From: a virus
Reading direction: 5' to 3' (one strand)
Length of the DNA stretch: 38,743 nucleotides
Virus record (IMG/VR): IMGVR_UViG_3300022918_000024
Location: 1 to 38,743 of that record
The notes below the pieces were generated by a model. The model made no database searches and was not told the DNA's origin. It saw nothing but the letters and a program-made list of their open reading frames with translations. Numbering within the stretch: position 1 is the first letter of the stretch; every line of letters begins with the position of its first letter. Shown piece after piece: positions 5,811-13,218 of the stretch. The position numbers and the translations under genes were made by a program.

Positions 5811-7433
5811 ATGAACTATCAAACAACACCAGCCGCACAGGCTTTCGACCAAGACATCGAACAGGCTTTGCTTGGCCTTCTGATCACACGAAATGATTTT
5901 TATTTACACATTTCAGACATATTAAAACCGGAAAACTTTTATTTCCCATTTCATAACCTTCTATACGAAACAATTTCACACCAATTAGACAACGGACAAT
6001 CTTCTACGCCTGAAATCCTTATCAAGCGTCTTAAGGACAATCCACTATTCATTGAAGCCAATGGCCGGGAATATATTTCTGGCTTGCTGACATCGTTTAT
6101 GGTAGGAACTGCTGGATCAATCCGTCAACACGCACAAGAGATAAAACTATATTATCTTAAGCGTACTATCTTTAATCTCTCACAGAATTGGTCACTCGCC
6201 GCCACCAGTGACACTGTTGACGTATCGGATCTGCTATCCCGAATCACTCTGGATATGTCAGAATTGCAGGCTGAGCAGAAAATTACCAAGATTCTCGAAG
6301 CTGGTCTGGTATCTGATTACAACTTCCAATCCATTCCCAAGCGACAATTCCTATACGGTAATTTCCTTATCCGCCGATTTTGCAGTGCAACAATCTCTCC
6401 CGGTGGTGTTGGTAAGACCCAGCTTGTTATGACGGACGCTGTATCTTTGGCAACAGGTCGTGCCCTGCTCAAAGACATGCCACATGAAACCGTTAAGGCA
6501 TGGCACTACAACCTTGAGGATCCAATAGACGAATTACAGCGCCGACTCGCCGCCATCTGTCTCAACTTCCATGTGAAGACGGAGGAACTTAAAGGGCAGC
6601 TATTCCTCAATTCAGGGCGTGATAGACGGCTTATCGTGCTAGAGAAGACCAAGGACGGCCAATATGCCAGACCCGATGCTGACGCGCTTTACAAGGCCAT
6701 TAAGGACAATGACATATCCTACCTGTCGATTGACCCCTTTGTTCGTGTCCATCAAGCATCCGAGAACGACAATAAGGACATTGATGAGGTTTTAAATATA
6801 TTTTCGCAAATTGCCAACGATACCAATTGTGCCATTGATCTTGTCCATCATACCAAGAAGATGGGTAAAGAGAGCATGGCTGGCAATATGGAAGCGGCAC
6901 GGGGTGCCAGTGCCATTGCCGGGGCTGTACGCTCCGCCCGGACACTTCAGGTTATGTCAGACAAGGAAGCTGACCTCTACGGCATCGAGCAGAAGCGCCG
7001 GACATGGTACGTCCGGGTTGACAGTGCCAAGGCTAACATGGCAGCCCCCAGCGAATCGGCTGACTGGTTCGAGCGCAAGTCTGTCACCCTGCCAAACGGC
7101 AATCCTGTCACACAAGAGGAGGGTGACAAGGTCGGGGTCTTGCAGTATTGGGAGCCACCTAAGATTGGTGATGGACTCGACCCAGCCAAGATCAAAGAAC
7201 TATTTAAGACTATCCAAGACGGTGATGAAGAACACGGCTTCTACTCAACCTCTGCCCAAGCGAGTAATTATATTATCCCGATCATGGAAAAATTGTTAGA
7301 AGTTAACTCTGTTGTCGCACGAACTTTGATCCGAAATTGGAAGAAAGATGGCTATCTGATCGAAGAGATGATGGTCAGTAATAAGGATCGCAAAGAGAAA
7401 AAAGCGCTCATTGTGATGAAAGACCCTGATTAA
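5811..7433 (+). CDS. DnaB-N/RepA-type replicative helicase-like ATPase, 540 aa
   Basis: Residues about 10-110 match the helical DnaB N-terminal domain (DIEQALLGLLI, HNLLYETI, YISGLL). From about 185 there is a RecA-fold AAA_25/RepA-like core with Walker A SPGGVGKTQ (196-204), a Walker B-like YLSIDPF (304-310) and LVHHTKK (344-350). The C-terminus is a charged winged-helix-like region. There is no zinc finger or TOPRIM, so no primase. With no phage polymerase seen, it should load on a phage origin and recruit host DnaG and DNA polymerase III. The presumptive origin lies directly downstream. AAGGAAAG stands before the ATG. Confidence 0.85.
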   Translation: MNYQTTPAAQAFDQDIEQALLGLLITRNDFYLHISDILKPENFYFPFHNLLYETISHQLDNGQSSTPEILIKRLKDNPLFIEANGREYISGLLTSFMVGTAGSIRQHAQEIKLYYLKRTIFNLSQNWSLAATSDTVDVSDLLSRITLDMSELQAEQKITKILEAGLVSDYNFQSIPKRQFLYGNFLIRRFCSATISPGGVGKTQLVMTDAVSLATGRALLKDMPHETVKAWHYNLEDPIDELQRRLAAICLNFHVKTEELKGQLFLNSGRDRRLIVLEKTKDGQYARPDADALYKAIKDNDISYLSIDPFVRVHQASENDNKDIDEVLNIFSQIANDTNCAIDLVHHTKKMGKESMAGNMEAARGASAIAGAVRSARTLQVMSDKEADLYGIEQKRRTWYVRVDSAKANMAAPSESADWFERKSVTLPNGNPVTQEEGDKVGVLQYWEPPKIGDGLDPAKIKELFKTIQDGDEEHGFYSTSAQASNYIIPIMEKLLEVNSVVARTLIRNWKKDGYLIEEMMVSNKDRKEKKALIVMKDPD

Positions 7434-7439
7434 TATAAT

Positions 7440-7640
7440 CAATAATGTAATATGATTATGGTTGCGCACTTCTCATTTTGTGATTTCCATATATAAGAAG
7501 GCAAAACCTTAAATAAGATTATGATTATATTAACAGATTTCATCTGCGCACTTTGCGCACTTCTCCTTTATAAGATTAGCTGCGCAAACTGCAACCCATC
7601 CCCTTACGGTGTCCCCTTGCTCAGTGGTGGGTTGCTAAAG
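7440..7640. other. Candidate replication origin with TGCGCA iterons
   Basis: About 300 bases without a gene follow the helicase. TTGCGCACTTCTC occurs twice (7462-7474 and 7553-7565), further TGCGCA boxes lie at 7545 and 7581, and AT-rich stretches with repeated ATGATTAT lie between. GCAACCCA (7591-7598) and TGGGTTGC (7628-7635) form a hairpin. Iterons, an AT-rich region and an adjacent RepA-like helicase suggest an origin. Function is inferred. Confidence 0.45.
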
Positions 7641-7682
7641 CAAACCCCTTCACTGCGCTTAGGGAGACTTAGTAAATTTTAT

Positions 7683-7712
7683 TTGACAACGAATAATAAT
7701 GATGTTTATATA
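7683..7712 (+). promoter_or_regulatory. Sigma70-type promoter for gene 7742
   Basis: TTGACA (7683-7688), 18 bases, TATATA (7707-7712), within strongly AT-rich sequence. The start would fall about 20 bases before the ribosome-binding site of the 7742 gene. No palindrome is seen in the spacer. Confidence 0.65.
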
Positions 7713-7741
7713 AATACGCTAAACAACTAATGGAGATTAAA

Positions 7742-7945
7742 ATGATTATCGATAAAAATGTACCCATGCCAAATAAAAGATTACGCAATATCTCTAAAAC
7801 AATGAAAGATATGGAAGTAGGGGATAGCTTTGTGATTGATACAAAGAAAAATAATATTCCTTACCAATACGCAAAACGTCATAATCTGACTATTGTTACT
7901 TCCAAAATATCCGAAACAGAGACGCGAGTATGGCGTACAGAATAA
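7742..7945 (+). CDS. Small phage protein of the GDSF...WRTE family, 67 aa
   Basis: It starts at 7742 behind TGGAGA; an ATG twelve bases earlier lacks a good site. It carries MEVGDSFVID, then a basic QYAKRHNLTIVTSK strand-helix, and ends RVWRTE. It is clearly the same family as the leftward gene at 1111-1344 (MDIGDSFRV ... RIWRTE), so the phage carries one copy on each side of the control region. Its own promoter and the hairpin behind it suggest a short independent transcript. Function unknown. Confidence 0.75.
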   Translation: MIIDKNVPMPNKRLRNISKTMKDMEVGDSFVIDTKKNNIPYQYAKRHNLTIVTSKISETETRVWRTE

Positions 7946-7986
7946 CCCCTCACTTTCGGCTGGACACAGCGCGAGCGTTGGGGTAA

Positions 7987-8012
7987 GATGATCATGCCTT
8001 CGGGCTATCATC
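7987..8012 (+). terminator. Strong hairpin with TTCG loop
   Basis: GATGAT-cat-GCC and GGC-t-ATCATC pair around TTCG, a very stable tetraloop. It lies after the 7742 gene and 20 bases before the next start. No U-run follows, so it may block processing or limit read-through rather than fully terminate. Confidence 0.5.
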
Positions 8013-8033
8013 ATTATCAACAGGAGTATTATT

Positions 8034-8330
8034 ATGCTTATTAAGTATTATGGCCTTGATGGCTGCGTTTATCTCATCGACGGTGTAACGGATGTTATGA
8101 TCGGCAGCACTTTGTCCGATATCGAAAAATATCCCCAACAGGAAAACGTAAATCACCTGATCCTTGAAGGTGTGGTCGAATCCGGGCGATTGGCTAAGAT
8201 TGTCTCATATGCAAAAGACGGCGCTCATAAGCTTTTTGTTTATGGTCTTGCCTATATCTGCAATGATGACGGCAAAACAATTCACAAGGTCGAGATGGAA
8301 CGCCCTGGAACGTCTGTCGTGGAAGCCTGA
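8034..8330 (+). CDS. Hypothetical protein, 98 aa
   Basis: The ATG at 8034 follows CAGGAG. The product is predicted as a mixed alpha/beta soluble domain: KYYGLDGCVYLIDGVTDVMIG, a middle VNHLILEGVVESGRL and a final HKLFVYGLAYICNDD. No family recognised. It lies between a stable hairpin and the structured gene-less region, so it is the last small gene before the packaging operon. Confidence 0.65.
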   Translation: MLIKYYGLDGCVYLIDGVTDVMIGSTLSDIEKYPQQENVNHLILEGVVESGRLAKIVSYAKDGAHKLFVYGLAYICNDDGKTIHKVEMERPGTSVVEA

Positions 8331-8336
8331 TAATCC

Positions 8337-8365
8337 TTGACACGCATCGCCGACTCGGGTAGCTT
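8337..8365 (+). promoter_or_regulatory. Promoter of the structured leader / packaging operon
   Basis: TTGACA (8337-8342), exactly 17 bases, TAGCTT (8360-8365, weak match). The predicted start, about 8372, coincides with the first base pair of the long helix at 8371-8466. A second TTGACA with the same CCTTGACAC context lies at 8729-8734 but has no recognisable -10. Confidence 0.5.
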
Positions 8366-8370
8366 GGGGA

Positions 8371-8696
8371 TGTTAGGTGACAGGCTAAATGTCAGTACGC
8401 GCCAAAGCATCCATATACCGCTTGACAGGTGGATGGCCTCGACGGGAGTTCCCGATGCACCTAACACACCGCGCCAGTCCGGTATAGGCTGGTTCCCTTG
8501 TGGAAAGGGATAATTCTTATCGTAAAACAATCTTACGCGCCGCCTAGCGTCACAAGGGCAATCTTTCTTTGATTGATATGTTGTAGTTGGAAGTTTATTG
8601 CCGCATATCAATCATGGACAGGTATGTAATCGGCGCGCATCGCAAGATGTCTAGATATATGTTTCAGAGCATGGCCGCTGTTATCTGAACCTGTCC
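8371..8696 (+). ncRNA. Structured leader or non-coding RNA upstream of the packaging operon
   Basis: No credible reading frame fills 8331-8840. Successive inverted repeats are: TGTTAGGTG/CACCTAACA (8371-8379 / 8458-8466), enclosing CATCC/GGATG (8408-8412 / 8431-8435) and CGGG/CCCG (8443-8446 / 8451-8454); CCAG/CTGG (8474-8492); CCCTTGTG/CACAAGGG (8495-8558), enclosing CGTAA/TTACG; TGATTGATATG/CATATCAATCA (8570-8614); GGACAGGT/ACCTGTCC (8616-8696). A promoter points at the first helix. It matches no RNA class I can name (not tRNA, tmRNA or RNase P). It could be a free RNA or the 5' leader of the terminase operon. Confidence 0.5.
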
Positions 8697-8771
8697 AACC
8701 AACACCAACGCCGGGGAGCGGATTGCCCTTGACACCCGCCCCCAATCCATGCCACACTGATCACATCAATC

Positions 8772-8834
8772 CTCCTCGGACTTGTTCGTCCAGCCTCTAG
8801 ACGTTAAACCAGAGGCATTCCATTCACCGAGGAG
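8772..8834 (+). promoter_or_regulatory. Leader helix hiding the ribosome-binding site of the DUF3309 gene
   Basis: CTCCTCGG (8772-8779) is perfectly complementary to CCGAGGAG (8827-8834), which contains the GAGGAG Shine-Dalgarno of the next gene. A second helix, GCCTCT/AGAGGC (8793-8798 / 8811-8816), nests inside. The fold would keep ribosomes off until opened. This is the 3' end of the structured region that starts at 8371. Confidence 0.55.
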
Positions 8835-8840
8835 CTAATT

Positions 8841-8999
8841 GTGAATATCATCGCCCTTCTAATCATCCTGCTCGTCATCTCAAGCGTATTCACCTTCCCA
8901 GCTTGGCCTCATGCTGCTAATTGGGGCCCGTATCCTTTTGGTGGTCTGATCGGTCTTGTTATCGTGTTGTTATTGCTACGTGCTTTTGGTTTGATCTAA
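8841..8999 (+). CDS. DUF3309-like small membrane protein, 52 aa (GTG start)
   Basis: It starts with GTG at 8841, six bases after GAGGAG. Two hydrophobic segments (IIALLIILLVISSVF, residues 3-17, and LIGLVIVLLLLRAF, 36-49) flank a conserved short loop, PAWPHAANWGPYPFGG. This is the layout of DUF3309, a family of about 50-aa membrane proteins frequent in proteobacteria (PTWPHSRGWGYxPSGG type). Function unknown. Its place at the head of the terminase operon, behind a closed ribosome-binding site, is unusual. It may have been picked up from a host. Confidence 0.75.
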   Translation: MNIIALLIILLVISSVFTFPAWPHAANWGPYPFGGLIGLVIVLLLLRAFGLI

Positions 9000-9016
9000 A
9001 CAGAGAACTTACAAAG

Positions 9017-9391
9017 ATGTCTGGGAACCCAAATCCTCCTCTTGAAAATCTGATTCCTTACCAGCCGGGGCAGTCTGGGAACCCCGCTGGACGACCTAAA
9101 GGTGCTCGCAGTAGGTCTACGGTACTTGCTGAGTATGCTGGCCTCAAAGTCAAGAAAAACGGCCTTAGCGGCGAAGAGCTAGAAGCAACTGCTGAAGAGT
9201 TTGCTATCATGGCTCTGATTAAGAAAGCTTGGGAAGGCGATGTCGCTGCTATTAAGGAAATTCAAGACACCCTCTATGGCAAAATCACAGACAAAACAGA
9301 ACTGACTGGCGCTGAAGGTTCACCACTTGGTCTGGCCGTTAAGTTCATTAACTCAGAGCCTGAGCTTGGCAATCCAAATGACATTGCTTGA
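9017..9391 (+). CDS. terS: Terminase small subunit-like DNA-binding protein (DUF5681 type), 124 aa
   Basis: Residues 15-40 (YQPGQSGNPAGRPKGARSRS) match the DUF5681 signature PGQSGNPAGRPKG found at the start of many phage small-terminase or terminase-associated proteins. A helical part follows (LSGEELEATAEEFAIMALIKKAWEGDVAAIKEIQDTLYGK). It immediately precedes the large subunit, as expected. I chose the ATG at 9017 because the longer frame overlaps the DUF3309 gene out of frame and shows no family match. The upstream ribosome-binding site is poor (ACAAAG). Confidence 0.78.
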   Translation: MSGNPNPPLENLIPYQPGQSGNPAGRPKGARSRSTVLAEYAGLKVKKNGLSGEELEATAEEFAIMALIKKAWEGDVAAIKEIQDTLYGKITDKTELTGAEGSPLGLAVKFINSEPELGNPNDIA

Positions 9392-9530
9392 GACCGTCAC
9401 CGAAATCCTGCAACGCCCTGTTCCAACATGGACAGAAGCTGACTACAAATGGCTTGATGAAGGCAACCGCAAGATTGGCCGTGACCAAATGAAAGACCTT
9501 ATGGCGAAAGTCGCCCCACAGGATCAATGA
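9378..9530 (+). CDS. Small protein between the terminase subunits, 50 aa
   Basis: The ATG at 9378 overlaps the end of the small-subunit gene, and the TGA overlaps the ATG of the large subunit (ATGA). The protein (MTLLETVTEILQRPVPTWTEADYKWLDEGNRKIGRDQ) is helical and soluble. Proteins of this size and WTEADYKWLDEG type occur in the same place in other phages, but no function is known to me. The tight overlap on both sides suggests it is translated together with the terminase. Confidence 0.65.
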   Translation: MTLLETVTEILQRPVPTWTEADYKWLDEGNRKIGRDQMKDLMAKVAPQDQ

Positions 9531-10807
9531 CATCCGAAATTATCATCCCCTCAGCTTTCAAAGAGCTATTCCAGCCTAAACGATACAAAGCATATTACGG
9601 TGGCCGTGGAAGCAGTAAGAGCCACTCAGTCGCCCGCGCTTTGCTCATCCTTGGCGCTCAAAGCAAGAAGCGCATTGTCTGCGCCCGTGAGATACAGAAA
9701 TCAATCAAGGACTCAGTTCACAAGCTTCTATCCGACATTATCCGAGAAAACGACACGTTCAAGGCTTTCTATCAGATCCTTGAGACCGAGATACGCGGCC
9801 TAAATGGTACAGAGATTATCTTCCGTGGTCTTAAGCATAACACACGCGATCTTAAATCACTTGAAGGATGTGATTATTGCTGGATTGAGGAAGCCGAGAG
9901 CGTATCGAATAACTCTTATGAAATCCTAATCCCCACAATCCGTAAGCCAAACTCTGAGATTTGGGCAACCTTCAACGTCAAGAATGTGACAGACCCAACC
10001 TATCGCCGCTTCATTACACAAGCCGACGAACATGTTTTTCACAAGAAAGTCTCATGGCGTGACAATCCATTTTTCCCTGATGTTCTGCGCCTTGAGATGG
10101 AAAAGCTTAAGAAGGATGACCATGAGGCTTATCTCCACATCTGGGAAGGTGAGCCAGACACACGCCGATCCGGCGCTGTATTTGCTAAGCAGATAGCTAA
10201 AGCCCGTGAGGAAGACCGCATTACCTTCGTGCCATACGATCCATCCTGTGAAGTCTTCACGGCTTGGGATTTAGGCTTTGGTGATGCAACGGCTATCTGG
10301 TGGTTGCAGTTTGTTGGCCGTGAGTTGCGTTGGCTCAAGTATTATGAGAATAGTGGCGAACAGCTTGATCACTATGCCAAGATCATCAAGGCTGAGAGTT
10401 ATAATTACATCCGAAAAGGTAATTTCCTGCCGCATGATGGTGGTCATGGTAACATTCGTGGCGATAGTGTAACCAAGCAACTTACATCACTTGGTGTTGA
10501 TAACACTGTTCTGACACGTGAGACAGATATTAATCCCGGCATTGAGCTGTTGCGCCAAACAATTGCATATTCAGTATTTGATGAGAAGAAATGCGCTGAT
10601 GGTATCCATGCCTTGACGCAATACGCTTACGAATGGGATGAGGATCGCGGCATATTCAAGAGCAAGCCTCGCCATGACTGGACTTCGCATGGTAGTTCTG
10701 CCGCCCGGTATGCTGCCATTGCTGCTGGTCAGGTGAAGGCTGGTCTCGGCAAGAAACCTATAACCCGAGAACCAGGTTCCTCCGCTGCTGGAATGGGTGC
10801 GTATTAA
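9527..10807 (+). CDS. terL: Terminase large subunit (ATPase-nuclease), 426 aa
   Basis: The motor that cuts and packages phage DNA into the procapsid through the portal. Walker A GGRGSSKS is at residues 25-32 and Walker B YCWIEE at 117-122, with the catalytic glutamate. The RNase H-like nuclease starts near 245 with FTAWDLGFGDATA, the first acidic site, and DGGHGNIRGDS follows. Length and motif order fit the Terminase_3/PBSX-type large subunits. It is directly followed by the P22-type portal gene behind its own promoter. Full length, no gaps seen. Confidence 0.95.
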   Translation: MTSEIIIPSAFKELFQPKRYKAYYGGRGSSKSHSVARALLILGAQSKKRIVCAREIQKSIKDSVHKLLSDIIRENDTFKAFYQILETEIRGLNGTEIIFRGLKHNTRDLKSLEGCDYCWIEEAESVSNNSYEILIPTIRKPNSEIWATFNVKNVTDPTYRRFITQADEHVFHKKVSWRDNPFFPDVLRLEMEKLKKDDHEAYLHIWEGEPDTRRSGAVFAKQIAKAREEDRITFVPYDPSCEVFTAWDLGFGDATAIWWLQFVGRELRWLKYYENSGEQLDHYAKIIKAESYNYIRKGNFLPHDGGHGNIRGDSVTKQLTSLGVDNTVLTRETDINPGIELLRQTIAYSVFDEKKCADGIHALTQYAYEWDEDRGIFKSKPRHDWTSHGSSAARYAAIAAGQVKAGLGKKPITREPGSSAAGMGAY

Positions 10808-10811
10808 TATC

Positions 10812-10840
10812 TTGACGCGGTACTCTGATACCGTTAAACT
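10812..10840 (+). promoter_or_regulatory. Promoter with GGTA...TACC palindrome before the portal gene
   Basis: TTGACG (10812-10817), 17 bases, TAAACT (10835-10840). The spacer contains CGGTACTCTGATACCGT (10818-10834), with arms CGGTA/TACCG. The same 17 bases occur at 17433-17449 before the scaffold gene, and a related palindrome at 3831-3845. Confidence 0.6.
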
Positions 10841-10860
10841 TTCCCTGAACCGGAGATAGC

Positions 10861-13218
10861 ATGGCCAGCCGCAAACCTGTAAACAATTCGGATGATCCCG
10901 TCATCCAACGTATGCTTGACAATTATCAGCTCTCCGCCGATGCATTCTCCGACGATAGAAGCCGTGGCCGCATTGCCCTCAAGTTCCGCCGTGGTGGTGC
11001 CGATCAATGGGATGCTGGCATGTATCGCCTCCGCAATGAAGGCAACCGCCCCACAGAGTCCTATAATCAAATCCCGCAGTTCCTTCATCAGGTCACCAAT
11101 GACCAGCGCATGAATATGCCGCAGACCCGCTTCATTGCTGGCAATGATGGCAGTGAGGAAGTCGCTGAAGCCTATGAAGACTATATCCGCAATGTGCAGG
11201 CTTCTTCTGAAGCTGAAGTTGCCTATGACGCGGCATGTGACAATCAGGTTACAATTGGCTGGGGTTACTGGCGTTATGTGACCGAATATGAGAGTGACAA
11301 CTCTTTCGACCAGAATATTGCCTTGCGCTGGTGTCCCAATGTCTTCAACATTTACGACGATCCTAATTGCGTACAACAGGATTTTCTTGATCGCCGCTTC
11401 CTTCTGGAGTGCTATGATCTGCCGTTGATCCAGTTTAATAAGGAAAATGACCGCCAGTATGATGATGGCGACACCAAGATGATTGGTGATAAGGCTCCTG
11501 ATTGGGCAACCAAAGACACCGTTCGCGTTGTTGAATATTGGGAACGCACCGACAAGATAGAGAAGCTTTATCGTGTCAATGGCAAGACAACCAAAGACAA
11601 GCCAAAGGGTGAGATTGACCCTTCTGATGTTCGTGATGTGGTTGTCCCCAAGATTACATGGTATAAATGCACAGCAACCGAAGTATTGGAAACCCGTGAA
11701 TGGCCGGGTAAATATATCCCTTATGTCCGTATTTCTGGTGAAATGCTGATCATCGACGGCAAGACCTATTACAGCGGTATGGTTGAAGGCATGATGTCAG
11801 CCCAACGCCAATATAACCATTGGTCGAATACCGCAACAGAGATTATGGGCATGGTGCCTCTTGCTCCTTACATCATGGATCCGCGCCAGATCGAGGGCTA
11901 TGAGAAGTTCTGGGACGCAGCCAACGTCAAGAAATATCCTTACCTCCCGGCTCTGGCAACGGTTGATGGTCTTCCCGGCACTGTATTGCCAATGCCACAG
12001 CGTAACTCGGCTTCTGCTGATATTTCAGGTGCCTTAGCTCTTGTTCAACAGGCACAGAACAATTTCTATACAACATCCGGTATTTTTCCCGCATCATTAG
12101 GCCAGCAGGGTAATGAGTCTTCTGGTAAGGCTATCAATGCGCGTAAGGTTGAAGGCGATGTTTCAACATTCCACTACACAGACAATTTAGCGCGTGGTCA
12201 GCGTGCTGGTGGGCGTATTTGTGCTGACCTGATCCCCAAGATCCTTGATGCCAGCCGCGTTATTAAAGGGCGTAAGGAAGATGGAACAACGCGTGAAATT
12301 AAAGTAAACCAGAAATTCAAGGACAAGAAGACAGGCGAGATGAAAGAACTTGACCTGACTGTTGGTACGTATGATGTTATGGTGACAACTGGACCAAGCT
12401 TCACAACACGCCGTCAGGAATCAGCGGATGCCATGCTGACACTGGCCAGCCAGACCAACTTGATGGAAATTGCTCCTGACCTGTTCTATCGCGCTCAAGA
12501 TTGGCCGGGTGCAGACAAGATTGCAGACCGCTATAAGGCTGCATTACCTGTTGCATTGACAGAAGAATCGGATGAAGAACCCATCCCGCCACAAGTCAAA
12601 AACCAACTTGCCCAACAAGAGAAGGCTATCCAGCAATTAACAGCTGGTATTCAGCAATTAGAGCAGCAGTTGGAAAGTAAGCAAGCTGATATTGCTAAAG
12701 CACAAGCCGATATTGATCTGAAGCGTCAAGAAATGGTGTTAAATGATCAACAAGATGCACGTCAAAAAGCTCTTGATATGCAAAAAATACAAGCACAGAG
12801 AGAACAGAGCGCTCTTGAACTTCTAAAATTGGAATTAACTTCCGTTGAAGGCGCTACACCAAAAGAGAGAAGTGCAGAGCCTGAGACAATTGAGCATGAA
12901 GCTGATGACGAGAATGTATTGCTGGCTAAAGTCAATCAGATCCGCCAGAAACGTGAGCAAGATGCGTTAAATCAGCAAGCTATGCAAGAAATGGCTATGC
13001 AAGAGCAAGCTATTCAGGTTCAAACAGCTGAAATGGAAATGCAGAACGAGCAAAACAAGATGCTTATTGCTCAAACAAACTTACAGAAGCTTGATGAGAT
13101 CCATACTGGCTTAATGATGCTGACAAAAGCTATTACTGCAGATAGGAAAGTTTTACGTGATCCAATCACTGGCATGACAACGGGAGTTGTGACGGTTGAT
13201 ACCGTAGGCAGCGCTTAA
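10861..13218 (+). CDS. Portal protein, P22 gp1-like, 785 aa
   Basis: Forms the dodecameric ring at one head vertex through which DNA enters and leaves. The N-terminal 550 residues match the P22-type portal: FRRGGADQWDAGMYRLRN, QIPQFLHQVTNDQRMNMP, GWGYWRYVTEY and LRWCPNVFNIYDDP in order. From about 570 to 770 follows a long Q/E/K-rich helical region (QQEKAIQQLTAGIQQLEQQ...), which fits the alpha-helical barrel that P22 portals extend into the capsid. It is slightly longer than P22 gp1 (725 aa). GGAG stands before the ATG. It ends in TAATG overlap with the fibre-like gene. Confidence 0.93.
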   Translation: MASRKPVNNSDDPVIQRMLDNYQLSADAFSDDRSRGRIALKFRRGGADQWDAGMYRLRNEGNRPTESYNQIPQFLHQVTNDQRMNMPQTRFIAGNDGSEEVAEAYEDYIRNVQASSEAEVAYDAACDNQVTIGWGYWRYVTEYESDNSFDQNIALRWCPNVFNIYDDPNCVQQDFLDRRFLLECYDLPLIQFNKENDRQYDDGDTKMIGDKAPDWATKDTVRVVEYWERTDKIEKLYRVNGKTTKDKPKGEIDPSDVRDVVVPKITWYKCTATEVLETREWPGKYIPYVRISGEMLIIDGKTYYSGMVEGMMSAQRQYNHWSNTATEIMGMVPLAPYIMDPRQIEGYEKFWDAANVKKYPYLPALATVDGLPGTVLPMPQRNSASADISGALALVQQAQNNFYTTSGIFPASLGQQGNESSGKAINARKVEGDVSTFHYTDNLARGQRAGGRICADLIPKILDASRVIKGRKEDGTTREIKVNQKFKDKKTGEMKELDLTVGTYDVMVTTGPSFTTRRQESADAMLTLASQTNLMEIAPDLFYRAQDWPGADKIADRYKAALPVALTEESDEEPIPPQVKNQLAQQEKAIQQLTAGIQQLEQQLESKQADIAKAQADIDLKRQEMVLNDQQDARQKALDMQKIQAQREQSALELLKLELTSVEGATPKERSAEPETIEHEADDENVLLAKVNQIRQKREQDALNQQAMQEMAMQEQAIQVQTAEMEMQNEQNKMLIAQTNLQKLDEIHTGLMMLTKAITADRKVLRDPITGMTTGVVTVDTVGSA

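Noticed and set aside
6811-7299. 162-aa plus frame within the helicase gene
   Set aside because: Out of frame with the helicase ATPase domain; Pro/Ser/Arg-rich, no ribosome-binding site.
8339-8518. 59-codon plus frame from a TTG in the structured region
   Set aside because: The start is inside the -35 box, there is no ribosome-binding site, and the protein matches nothing. The inverted repeats explain the sequence better.
8282-8611. 109-aa minus-strand frame across the structured region
   Set aside because: It starts with TTG without ribosome-binding site, overlaps the 8034 gene in antisense, and its composition is unlike its neighbours.
10834-11376. 180-aa minus-strand frame under the portal gene
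   Set aside because: Antisense to a well-supported portal gene. Long shadow frames are common in such sequence.
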